Positions 22,501 through 32,788 of a stretch of 64,000 bases of DNA are shown here, piece by piece. Every line of letters starts with the position of its first letter. Within the stretch, counting starts at the first letter, position 1. The notes below the pieces were generated by a model. The model was not told the DNA's origin and made no database searches. It saw nothing but the letters and a program-made list of their open reading frames with translations. The stretch is from Pomphorhynchus laevis. Taxonomy: Eukaryota > Acanthocephala > Palaeacanthocephala > Echinorhynchida > Pomphorhynchidae. The DNA lies in the NCBI GenBank assembly GCA_012934845.2, contig WNNJ02002412.1, forward strand, positions 124,001 through 188,000, given 5' to 3'. Position numbers and translations under genes: made by a program.

Positions 22501-24600
22501 AATTTGAAATTTATTCAAATACTGTATTAAGAATACAATTTTTTAAATATTTAGTTTTTTGTATAGTAGTTTAAATTTATTTAAAATACTGATAAAATTT
22601 TGAATTTATTACGGTTATATTTTTGAAATACGGTATTTATTAAAAATACCGTATTTATTCAAAAAGTTTGTTAATTAAATACAGAAGGGAATTAATTTAT
22701 AACGATATTAAACGTTAAAGAAAATTTTCTATTAAATGTACAACACGTTTTATTTGAAATTTTTGTTGGTTCGATGCAGACTAATGTCATTTAAAGATTT
22801 TGAGTACGATAGCTATTGTAGTGACGATCCTCCATCGTCATTATCGTGTCTATAAATTTTACTGCCATGTGAAAATTAAATTCACTTCACTTGAGAAACA
22901 TAACCTAATATACGTAGTATTGATATCGAGTCATTGCATTTATATTAGACAAGTTCAATAGTTATTTATACGAAATGTAAATATAATTATTTCTACAAGG
23001 AAATTTCTACGTGTTGAAAAGTAGATATGCTATTATATTCAAACTTAAATATAGCTATGTATTATATAAACGACTAATTAGCGAATTAATATTCTTCCTG
23101 ACGCCGTTTCTTTAAAAATGTCGATTTAATAATAATTTTATGTTTAATTGTTTCAGGATTTTTGGTAACATTTACTTTGTGAGAACTAGCACATTTGTAA
23201 TGCTAAATATTATATATACATTTCTATCTAAATGTATCATTAATGTTTTTGACGTATAAATAATATTTCGAAAATTGCAAACTTTAATTTTGGGAATATA
23301 TTTTGCTAATTTATTTCAAAGAATGGAAATCTCAGCCATTTGAATAGGCGAATTGGCTTTGTAATAACACGTGCTGCATCAGCATGCATGAGAAGTCCCA
23401 GGTCTTTGAAAAACAAGATGGTGTCTGACGATAATAGGGTTTAGTCGACAATGGAACGTGACTGAATTGATGACTGAAATATTCATGGGCCCATTTGCGG
23501 GAACCATTTACAAGAATGCAAGTTTTTTAATTGTTTTTGGGTAGAGGAGTTAGGGGCCGAAACCTGATAGCATAGCAGTTCCTCCCGATGACCTCTTATT
23601 CTTATTCTAACACAGCGTCTGTTATTTATTAGTCAATTCATAAAAATGACGTAATACATTTCTATCTAAATGTATCATTAATGTTTTTGACGTATAAATA
23701 ATATTTCGAAACTTTAATTTTGAGAATATATTTTGCTAATTTATTTCAAAGAATGGAAAAATCTAGTTTATTTTGGCCAGCATCACATATATACGTGTTC
23801 ATTGTTAAATTTTCGTAATCTTTAATTATTATTTTTATATAAATTATTTATTCTAAAATAAATAAAGACATCTTATTTTTTAATACTGTTAATTTCAAAT
23901 AATTAATATACGCAGAAGTAACATAAAATGTTGCGAAAATGACATGTTCAATCTTTGATCGCATTTTGCATAATTCAGGATTAAAATTAATCATGATTTG
24001 AACCTGATGATATCAGGAGCTATCGAAATGTATTTTTTATATAAAAAGAACATATTTTCTTCTTTGTTTCAGTAAAACTATCTGATCGAAAATGGAAGGA
24101 TAATATGGGCGAAAATGGAAGGATAATATGGGCTTACTATATATTTTTTCATTTACTTTTGCTGTGATTGTAATTATTCGTTATCAAATCATCGTTTATT
24201 TATGATAATAATTATATACAATTATGATACCATATTTATTATTAAACAATAAATTAGGTACCAAGTCGTGAGCTGGACAAGGACCCTGAAAAATTTTGGA
24301 CATTTTGGAATAAACATACGCTACAAGTACGATTTTTATTTTTTAATTTTGAAACCAATTAAGTCAATTAAATTTAAGTTTTTCCTTCAATTTGTCTATC
24401 GGCTTGATCAACGCATGTCCACGACGTCTGGATCGGTGGGCTTTATGGGTTCCGACAACCAAATGTCGAACATTGATAGATTTCAAAAGTTAGGTTCTGG
24501 TAATCCGACCGATATTAATTCTAGTATTGCTCAAATGGCGATGAACGCGGCTGTTGCTGGAAATGTGATACTTACACAAAGACCAATTTATCCCATGTAA
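16505..24600 (+). CDS. SF3A2: Splicing factor 3a subunit 2 (SF3A2/SAP62), six exons
   Basis: SF3A2 is a U2 snRNP protein (with SF3A1 and SF3A3) needed for branch-site recognition in the nucleus. Exons by eye: 16505-16630, 16682-16800, 16853-16962, 21580-21770, 24258-24326, 24379-24600, about 278 aa, all with GT-AG junctions in frame. It starts MDFQHRPGGKTGSGG, as in animal SF3A2. Exon 2 has the matrin-type C2H2 finger (YECKLC, then H and KKH). Exon 3 has FVKIGRPGYK, exon 4 has FQIDYPEIAEGI and MSAYEQRVEPPDRRWQYLL, and exon 6 has FFLQF. After FFLQF there are only ~68 further residues, with no proline-rich repeats as in the human protein. Introns 1, 2 and 5 are ~51 nt. Intron 3 (4.6 kb) holds a minisatellite and intron 4 (2.5 kb) a retroelement insertion. 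Confidence 0.95.
17222..18720. repeat. 13-bp minisatellite (AAATAGTCGCTCC) in SF3A2 intron 3
   Basis: Roughly 115 tandem units, nearly perfect from about 17513 to 18240 and decaying outward on both sides into variants such as AAATAGTCGCTTC and AATTAGTCGCTTC. Because 13 is not a multiple of 3 and the unit has no stop on the - strand, all three - frames stay open for long distances. The resulting 'proteins' (ERLFGATIWSDYL repeats) are artefacts of the repeat. Confidence 0.95.
18721..21579. other. Remainder of SF3A2 intron 3
   Basis: Mostly AT-rich. A block at about 19800-20650 has more balanced base composition and a 96-codon open frame on the - strand (20298-20588) starting MAEVKYGKFHKMSRS. 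It has no recognised motif and may be a relic of an inserted sequence. A perfect inverted repeat with 18-nt arms and a 3-nt spacer lies at 20147-20185. Confidence 0.5.
21771..23215. other. First part of SF3A2 intron 4
   Basis: AT-rich sequence with many near-repeats of ATTTAAAATTTATT. A 13-nt-arm inverted repeat sits at 22626-22656. No genes seen. Confidence 0.6.
23216..23759. mobile_element. Composite retroelement insertion with ~110-bp flanking direct repeats
   Basis: 23216-23329 and 23653-23759 are the same ~110-bp sequence, with an 8-nt gap and one or two substitutions between them. The ~320-bp insert contains a piece of an RLE-type LINE at about 23450-23508 (encoding NVTELMTEIFMGPFAGT, also present at 26850-26910 on the other strand). 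It also contains about 95 bp shared with the tail of the Penelope-like element at 29550-29645 (CATAGCAGTTCCTCC). Both parts sit in SF3A2 intron 4. Confidence 0.75.
23760..24257. other. Last part of SF3A2 intron 4
   Basis: AT-rich with no coding signal. A ~20-bp stretch (GAAAATGGAAGGATAATATG) is duplicated in tandem around 24090-24130. Confidence 0.6.
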
Positions 24601-25754
24601 TATGCGATTTTGTTTAATTCTATATTTGGATGTTTGAATTGTTTTTGTTAGAATGTCTTTTTTAAAGAAATATTAAATTTATCTTACATTTTTGATATCA
24701 ATATATAAGATAAAATCGTGTAACACGATCTTTTTAACAGTTAACTTAAAAAAGTTGTTAATATGAACGCATTTTGAACAAATTATTAATGCGTTTAGGA
24801 GTAAAGTTATTATTTATTAACATTTATTATTATTTATTATTTAATAAAATAATTATTTATTATTTAATATTAATTATTATTTAATAGTATTATTTTATTA
24901 ATTATTTAGTAATTAATTATTCATTTAATTACTCATTTAATTACTTTTCTTGGATAAATCTGCTTCTTTGTGATTGACGGATTAATCATAACCGACTAAA
25001 AAAATATGATTAAATTATAATTATATCGTTATGACAAAATTCAATTCAAAATTAATTGTGGCAGACTGTAACTTTATGCTTAAATAACAAATTTTTAATT
25101 ATTTTAAATTTAAATATTTAATGTTTATAACAAAAATTAATATAAGATTTTGTTGTTTTTTTTAATTTCAATTTTTTTCTAAAATATAAAATCGAGCAGG
25201 TGACATCTTGCATTCTTGTAAATAATAGATTTATAATGTGGCAATTATAATTAAATACCCGTTAAACTATCAATCAAGTCCAAACTACACACAAAAAAAT
25301 TATAGAAAACATAAAGAAGTAAAAGGATGCAAGATGTCATCCGCTAAATGTTTAAATATCAGATTGTATTTGAAATTATCAATACCGTCTACTTTATTCA
25401 AGTTATGTTACTTAACAACAAAATTAACAGTTTCAATTAGTAGAATTCATTTTAATTATTTACTTGACGAATGGCGACGTATGACAGTTGCCTAAACTTA
25501 TAAAAATGAATTTTCAGAAGTTTTCATAATTTTCCTAATTTTTACCATTTATAATGTAATGTTGGTAATATTGTAATGTAATGTCAGTGTTAAATGTCAG
25601 CGTTAAGCAAATTATTCATCTAAAATGTATCTTAAATGTCAAACAAATATTCATCTAAAATGTCGCTAATTATTCTCTAAAATGTAACAGAAAAAATTGT
25701 TAAGTTTGTGATGTTATAAATAATAATTGTATCGTAAGTAATACGACAAACAAA
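24601..25754. other. Intergenic region after SF3A2
   Basis: Strongly AT-rich. An 85-codon frame at 25238-25495 on + is unrecognised. The sequence around 25195-25345 contains the phrase TGCAAGATGTCATC and a partial reverse complement of it (GGTGACATCTTGCA), hinting at a diverged inverted repeat near the start of the Penelope-like element. Confidence 0.45.
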
Positions 25755-26799
25755 TGTTTTTCATTAAATATTAATAATAATTGCAACTGCAATACCACAG
25801 GTGTAGTGTATCTTATACAATGTACATGTGGATTGCAATATATTGGAAAAACATATCAAATGTTAAAAACTAGGTTTAGGCAACACATATATAATATACA
25901 GCATAATAGTCAAACTATATTTCATAAACATATGAGATTAATAGGACATGATATTAAAAACTGTAAATTATTTATTTTAGAACATATTATCGAAGAAAAC
26001 ATATCAATATTAAATCAAAAACTATTAGAAAAAGAAGATTTTTGGATTAAAACGCTTAATTCCATGTACCCATTAGGATTGAATGACGTGGTACAAGGAA
26101 TTGGCAGAAGTAGTATAATACATAATAAACAACTATATTATAATAATCCGGTTAAACGCAAACCAAGAAGTCATGGTGATAAAAGGAATAGGAAAAATAG
26201 AGTTAAAAATATTAAAAAAGATATGTATATAAATGAACAATTAGAAATATTAAAACAACTTTTAAGTGATAATAAGCTAAAAGATCTTTATGTAAATATA
26301 AGAAGTTTTTCTAAAGATATCATATGTTCAATAAATCAAAAATTAATTAACGATTATGATAGGCTAAGTTGTATAATAGACAGTTATTGTAATACAAAAT
26401 ACTATAATCGTACAATAAATGTAATAATAACAATAGAAAATATACATTAACCATAAACTTCATTAATAAATGTATAGATAACATAAATATAGCCGGACTT
26501 TTAAATAATTCTAAAAGTAAAGAAATAATAGGGTCAGATTTAAGTAAATATATTCCTAAAATAAGGTATAAACTCCTACCACCATTAGGACGAAAAATTT
26601 GTAATTATAATAAAGAATTAAAATCAATATGTAACGATAATATTAGAAACATAATGGAAACAGAATGCAATTGTAAAAGTCTTAGTTTTGATAAAATAAA
26701 TGAACATATATGTACCCATAATCTAGAATTAATTGAAAATTGTGAATTAAGAAAGCTGCTATCAAAAGGGTATATATAGATTAATTTTTTATAAATAAA

Positions 26800-27240
26800 A
26801 AATATGGCTTAATACATAATACACATATATGAACCCATAATACACAAATATGGGTTCCCGCAAATGGGCCCATGAATATTTCAGTCATCAATTCAGTCAC
26901 GTTCAATGGTCGAGTTCCAAATTTGTTGAGCATTTTACTCCATAACAATGAATCAACTTCTGATGGATCAGCACCGCCGTGAATTCTTTTGCTAGTATTG
27001 ATTATCTGATCTTCGTTTAATGATGAAAATCGAATCGAGTGATGCTTCAAATTTGGGCATAATTATTTATGAATCAGTGCTTCCGAATTAGCTACCGAAG
27101 CATTGGGATGCAATTCCATCAACATTTGTTTCACTTGCTTCCCTTCCACAATTGAATCATGTAACAGTGTCCCTTCAGGAGACTGACCGCATAAAATCGC
27201 AGATGCTAATAAAAGCTCGTTAGACTTCATTAATCTTATA
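26800..27240 (-). mobile_element. RLE-type LINE fragment
   Basis: On the - strand this encodes the region ahead of the RT fingers: MKSNELLLASAILCGQSP, a short gap, then FSSLNEDQIINTSKRIHGGADPS and SKMLNKFGTRPLNVTELM. It aligns in order with ILDADLIVTHARRISGGAGP and HMLTKFGATSRDLAE of the element at 49.8-52.7 kb. It ends in GGGCCCATTTGCGGG, matching the 3' end of that element (near 52726-52742) and the insert at 23.5 kb. It is an internally deleted copy: 5' RT-side sequence joined directly to the 3' terminus. Confidence 0.7.
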
Positions 27241-27719
27241 AAGTTTCACTTCCAATTAGCTTTTTTGTTATTTGACTTTTGCTTGAAGTTTTGCTGTAAG
27301 TAGAGAGCTTCGTCATATAGCTCCACGTAGCGTTTTCACCCACATTGTTAAGCGACGTTCCAGTGCTCGAATAAATGAGATTCTCGTGTCGACGCGCTGT
27401 AGAATCAACTGGAAAAACGAATACTGGAGACGAATACTGGAAAACGAATATGCTCATGTCGACACGCTGTAGAATCAACTGTCGACGCGCTGTAGAATCA
27501 AGGGGGTATATGTGATTAAACTATGCGGTTGCATTTAATATGATTGTCATTATCTTCTTCTGATCAATAGATTAGAATGTTATATCGATACTAAACTAAC
27601 AGACTCAAAAAACATGTTTTACTTATGACTTTTTTAATAAGGCACAATGATTGCAAATATTTACCGAATAATTAAAATTATTCGCATAGCTTAAAATTCC
27701 TTATACACTCGAATATGAA
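27241..27719. repeat. Short ~22-bp repeats in otherwise unassigned DNA
   Basis: A ~20-bp motif (TCGACRCGCTGTAGAATCAA) occurs three times at about 27391, 27457 and 27481, interspersed with GAATACTGGA(G/A)AACGAAT-like copies. No coding function is evident, though an 80-codon - frame (27236-27478) crosses the repeats. Confidence 0.55.
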
Positions 27720-28633
27720 CTATAATTTATTGTCATTTCGATGACGTCTGTGCCAAATGAATTCGACTAAATATGAGTCGATCATTGAGCGTTTTGTACC
27801 CATCGCTTTTTATTGCCTGATTTCAGCTGGTTCCATGTTGATTCAATTTGTTGAGTATAAATTCCTTCTAAGCTAACAAACTTAACGGAATGATTTACAG
27901 TTCGGTGTTCAAATCTGTACCCTTCTAGGCTTTGTATACCACAATATCCTTTCCAGAGATCTGAACGAATGATCGATCAGGTGTTATGCATTGTTTTATG
28001 CATTTGTTAAGAGTTTTGGCATTTCTATGATCGACAGCAAAAAGAAACACTTTAGATGTCTCTCTACACACGTCACCGAATACCCATTGTTGTGGCAGCA
28101 TGCGTCTCCTATTATATTTCCGACGGGCGAAAACTGTTTCATCGACCTTAACTATTATATTTTCACCCTTATCTTACATGGATTTTGTAATCTTTCATTA
28201 GCACAAGCCTCGCACATGTAATTATTGTAGTCAACGGTCGTGCTGTGATCAATCGCCAAGTCTTCTTTGCAAAATTTAATACTGGTTAATTGTTTAGACC
28301 AACAGTACATGAACATAATTGTTTTACGAAGCGGTAATCGCGCTCCTTCAAACCAAGTCCCACTTCGAACTGTAGTTGAAACGAAGCATTCCGATTTTTG
28401 ACATCTCAAAGGTACCTAATTACCTCTGACACTTAATGTCATTAGATATTTACGACAGCAGCTGCTGAAAAGAAAATAAATATTATTATTAATCTAATAA
28501 TAATATTATTTCAAACCAAATATAACCATTTCATACCATTTGGAATTAATTGATAATTCTGTAAAAACTTGACAGCATCTAATTCTGTAGAAATGTTTCG
28601 CAACATCCACTCTAAATTAATATTATTAGACAT
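27720..28633 (-). pseudogene. Merlin (IS1016/ISXO2-like) DNA transposase, nearly full length
   Basis: The transposase of a Merlin cut-and-paste transposon, which excises and inserts DNA through a DDE catalytic centre. On the - strand it begins MSNNINLEWMLRNIS at 28633 and continues with GMKW. A possible intron of about 70 nt ends in CTTTTCAG near 28475. It then reads RSGTWFEGARLPLRK, IVKVDETVFARRKYN (first acidic residue), LPQQWVFGDVCRET, VFLFAVDHRNA (second), HRTVNHSVKFVS, QQIESTWNQLKSGNKK, and ends SYLVEFIWHRRHRND at 27720. About 300 residues, the usual family length. It needs at least one stop to be read through and two frame shifts, so it is a relic. Terminal inverted repeats were not found. 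Confidence 0.85.
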
Positions 28634-28975
28634 CTAAAATTATGCAGTTATTCAAATAATAGCATCACATCTTTACAACAACAATCGATTGATCGACCAA
28701 AATTGAAAAAATAAAAACTATTTGCAATTAATTTGGAATAACTTTTTAAAGCAAAATACAAATAATTACATATTTAAAAACTAGGTCATAGTATATGTGT
28801 CGATTGGAATGGCGCGTTTAAAATAATAGGGTATTATTTATATTTTTCGAGATATTTTGAAATAATCTTGAATAAAAAAAACCAAATTTAAATATTTTTT
28901 AAATCCTTTGTTAAAATATTTTAAATAACAAGTAATTTTAAGTAAAATTTCAAGTAAAATCACAATTACTTGTAA

Positions 28976-29007
28976 TTTTATGATCACAATTAATTGTGAT
29001 CATAAAA
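28976..29007. repeat. 32-bp perfect palindrome
   Basis: Arms of 16 nt meet with no spacer (TTTTATGATCACAATT and its complement). It lies in AT-rich DNA between the Merlin and the Penelope-like RT remains. Confidence 0.9.
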
Positions 29008-29645
29008 GTGGCTTGAAAATGTTTTTAAATTTAATTTTAAATTTTTATAAAAAAATTTAAATTTTAAAATTTTTAACCAAAAGGCATTTCTCCCAACACG
29101 ACGTTTATACACTATTCGAAAACGCACATAAAGATGTACAATAAATAGGCTTTTTGCATAATTTGAACAAAGTGCGTCGAAATGAAAAAATCCAAAAGAT
29201 ATTCCAATGGAAGGTAATAGTAGCCCAATTAGTGAACAAATTTATCCAGAAAGCCTTATTCTTAACAAAACCAATATTAATGATAAAGAAGGTATATATC
29301 TAGATATGAACATTAAATTAACATTAACTAAAACTACTATTAATTTATATCGTAAAGATGACATATTTAAATATACAAGAAACATATTTTTGCATGAGCA
29401 TTTATGCATACCATATAATATAAAATATAATACATTAAATAATGAAATTTTAAGAATTGCAACAATATGTAATGATATTGGCTTTCTTCAAAATCATTTA
29501 AATAATTTAAAATTGAGGAATATAAGTAATCTTTAATTGTTGATTAATAGCTGATGAAACCTGATAACATAGCAGTTCCTCCTGATTACTTCTAATATTT
29601 ATTCTGATACATTGTCTGTTATTAATTAGTCAACTCATAAAAATT

Positions 29646-30702
29646 GACTTTTATTTTAAATTTTTAATTTAAATTTTAACTTGAACTAAGTTATATGAAA
29701 TATTATATAGCAATTATTTATAATTACTTATTGTTTAATTATTTGAGTTTTATTTAGCATTATATTTAATTTATAAATAATATAAAATACGCAGACTCAG
29801 TTAGCTAATCTAATTTGTCTTTTACTTAACCAAAAATCAGTCATTAGCCGTTCGCACAGCTCATTAATAGCTAATAAATAGTGCGTTCATTAAGCAAGCA
29901 CACTGTTTTATGCACATTGCTTTAGAAAAAGGCTAAATATTAAAATAGTTCGAAAATAAAAACACAGCGTTATACAGATGTTAAATAGAGATTAAAAGTA
30001 CAATTGTGATAAAATTCGGAAAACTTTTGGTTCTCATAAATAAATACAATTTCTTTACAAAATAAAATCCTATTTCTGTATCGATAATATCAAGCAGCTA
30101 TGTTTTATATAAAGATATTTTTTTATAATAACGGATTTAACTTTTTTATTTTGAATTTTTCGTAATATCTTGGTTCTAACATAATGTTCATGTAAATATT
30201 TTTCATACCGAAATATCACGAGGCTACAATTGATATTTTTACTAGTTCGGGAAAGTTCAAAAATTAAAGTAGGGAAATTAAGAAAATATATTTACTACAT
30301 ATTAAGTAACATTAACGAAATCAGTCTGGTCTGATTGAAAATTAAAATTTGCTCATTTAAATCGTATAAAATCGATCGGTTAAAATCAAACTAAACTATT
30401 TCATACAGCTTCTCAAAACAAAATAAATTTAAAATAAAAACGTTAATTTTATATATATTATCTTTATACACAATTTACACATGAAATACATAGGGAATAT
30501 ATTCGTACTATTTTCGGTTATATATTTTCAACACGACTGTTAATTTAAACGTATTTTCGGCTTTTTTAGTTTTGCCAAATCTAAGTATGTCTTATATGAA
30601 TTGTTTCCGTTACCATGACTACATTAAATTAATCTTAAAATTTAATAAAAACTTGCAAACTTTAAATTTTGATATAAAATTCCAATCAAAAATCAACGCA
30701 AA
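29646..30702. other. AT-rich intergenic DNA
   Basis: No coding or RNA feature is recognised between the Penelope-like tail and the next small gene. Confidence 0.6.
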
Positions 30703-30991
30703 ATGAACAGCGATACTCAACTAACCGATGATATTAAATCAGCAGTGTATTCAATACAGTCTATTCACGAAAAGTGTCCTGGTGGTCAGGCGTTCTCATC
30801 ATATATTAGCACTAACAATAAGGTTTGCAATAAGTTTTTGTCTCTATTACTAGCAACATATTCTTGGCATTGTTTAGAAACAACTAGAAGCGTATCGTCT
30901 AGATATTATTGATTTAAAGGATAAATTAAAACTACAGCAGGAAGTTATAGAAGAAATGAAATCCAAATTGAACAATAATGACGTAATGTAG
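30703..30991 (+). CDS. Small helical protein, 77 aa, two exons, unidentified
   Basis: Exon 1 (30703-30822) encodes 40 residues from MNSDTQLTDDIKSAVYSIQ to ISTNNK. A 55-nt intron with GT...TTTAG (30823-30877) leads into exon 2 (30878-30991), KQLEAYRLDIIDLKDKLKLQ to NNNDVM-stop. The C-terminal half has heptad-like spacing of Leu/Ile and many charged residues, so it is probably a coiled coil. The size and layout resemble small scaffold subunits such as Mediator MED9, but I see no diagnostic motif and make no assignment. The in-frame splice and a codon pattern unlike the AT-rich surroundings argue for a real gene. Confidence 0.6.
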
Positions 30992-32103
30992 TTATATTAT
31001 CTAATAATTAGCATTTTTATTAACTTATTTATGATTAAATAAAACGTTACCAACGAGCTGAACCCGAAAAGTCCGCTAAAATGTCGGAAAGATTAATTTG
31101 AGATAAATTTCGTTTTGGATCTACCGAAAATTAAATGTATGTAAAGCAATCACTCTTTACTCCTATTTGAGCAGTAAATTCGAATAAGATCAACATGTAT
31201 CTAAAAATGCCCATATTAAGATCAGCAGATTAAACTACATTAAATGGGCACAAACAAAATCTTCTTTGATTGTTTTGTAGAGTTTGTTTATGGGCGTTCT
31301 GCTACATCTGTTGTGGAATCTCCGTTTTTAAAGGAAATTTATCGCAGTCATGAAATTCATAAAAATATTAAAATTAAAATAAGAATTCTAAATAAACGTT
31401 TAGGGATTGAAAAATACAAACCCTGCAATGATTATACCCACACAGACAGATCCTTAAAATATAGCAGGCACTATGAAAGGCTAACATTTTCTTGATCAAA
31501 AAGTGATGAGCACAAACCATTGATTTTACAATTTTCGACATCCTTTCTTCTTGACAAGTAAAAAGCGTATTAACACCTTACAAGAATAAAATTATTTAAA
31601 ATTTGTACTATAATTATATACTATATTATAATATAGCATATTTTATTTAATATTATATTTATATTATATTTTATATTATAATATTAAATAATATATAATA
31701 ACACGATATAATAATATAAAATGAGATCATAATATAATACGATTAATAATATAAAGCTAACGCAATAAATCATTAAAAATGTATATTGTAGATGATCTGA
31801 CCCGAATTATACTGTGAAATCATTATATAAAATGAAATTATATATCAATTTTATAAAAATATCTAAAATATTTTTACAAATTATATTTAAATATCTTATT
31901 ATTTATTTTTCTATCATATTAGACAAATTTCTTAGAGTATATGCACGCTCTAAGTGTTTCCAAAACAACATTTAAGAAGTATTTGTCGATTAATACATTT
32001 TAGGTAATTTTAATTTTTCCATGTATTTACATCAATTAAGAAAAGGAGTCGTTATCAAAGTCGGCTTTCTTTTTCCAATATGACACCATGCGTTGATGAT
32101 AAA
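30992..32103. other. AT-rich region with one weak ORF
   Basis: A frame at 31244-31495 (+, 83 codons, starting MGTNKIFFDCFVEFVYG) includes NIKIKIRILNKRLGIEKYKPC and could be an exon. It lacks a supporting partner exon or motif. 31560-31800 is almost pure A/T. Confidence 0.4.
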
Positions 32104-32788
32104 ATGTCTTCAAATAGCCAACGTCTACAGGTAGCAGCGACAACGAGTATACATTTTATGAAACTCTTTCTGAAATAGAATTCCTACGTAAAATTGCTTC
32201 AAGGTGGTGAGATTACGTGCGAGTTAATTTTGGATCGTTTGGTTTCTATTTATAAATGGATTCAGCACATTAAAAATCAACACCTTCGAAGCACTTTACT
32301 TCAGTATAAGGATTTTTTCGGTACTACAAAATTGTTTTCTTTGTAAATTTAGGGAATTTCAACCTGTTCAATTGGCCGCAGATGATTGCATTAAATATGT
32401 TGTTAAAATAAAGTATTTAAATATTAAATTGGATTCGGCCACAGATGGCAATCAGCAATATAGTGAAGAAGCGGATGATGACTATGAATTACTTGAACAG
32501 ACCAGTCATTTACCAAATACATATGCTATTTCGAACAATGAATTGAAACGGTTAAGTAATAAAGTCAAGCTGGAAGCATCCAACGTTGTACGAGAAGTAT
32601 ACAATAAATTGATCAAAACGACGACAAGGAATCAGCTGACAAGAAGTAATTTGATTAAGACGATAAATAAAGAAAAACAAAGAAAAAATCTTGATTGTAG
32701 TACAATATCAAATGCAGATACGCTCAGAGCGCTGGAAAACTTTCAAAACGCTATCAATGAAGCAATGCAGTCGAATCAAGAACAAATG
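32104..32788 (+). CDS. Unidentified helical protein, probable multi-exon
   Basis: A long frame at 32340-32788 encodes FQPVQLAADDCIKYVVKIKYL, an acidic stretch (YSEEADDDYELLEQ), then a long amphipathic helix-like part rich in Lys/Asn/Leu (NELKRLSNKVKLEASNVV to NEAMQSNQEQM). It ends at a GT donor (ATG|GTATGG). An upstream piece at about 32118-32208 (STGSSDNEYTFYETLSEI and following) is open in another frame. It could join through a ~65-nt intron ending GATTCAG near 32275, but other joins are possible. The start is uncertain. The last junction is in phase with the exon at 34501, so both could belong to one gene, unless 34501 is a separate start. Confidence 0.45.

Larger units (their letters stand above)
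25755..29645 (+). mobile_element. Penelope-like retroelement with N-terminal GIY-YIG (Naiad-like order), broken and interrupted
   Basis: The 5' part (25755-26450) encodes a GIY-YIG endonuclease domain: VVYLIQCTCGLQYIGKT at its start, then LKTRFRQHI and LLEKEDFWIKTLNSMYPLGL. It is followed at 26455-26780 by a region with RYKLLPPLGRK and ETECNCK, which in relatives precedes the RT. The C-terminal RT part lies at 29195-29536 (QIYPESLILNKTN, then LYRKDDIF) with a non-coding tail to about 29645. The RT catalytic core is not seen. An endonuclease upstream of the RT is the permuted order described for Naiad/Chlamys-type elements; canonical Penelope has it at the C-terminus. The gap holds an RLE-LINE fragment and a Merlin transposon. 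Several breaks; an old relic. Confidence 0.75.

Noticed and set aside
29540-29645. Hammerhead motif in the Penelope-like tail (CTGATGA near 29551)
   Set aside because: No GAAA box with a matching stem II follows in the right order, and the second copy at 23560 lacks the CTGATGA.
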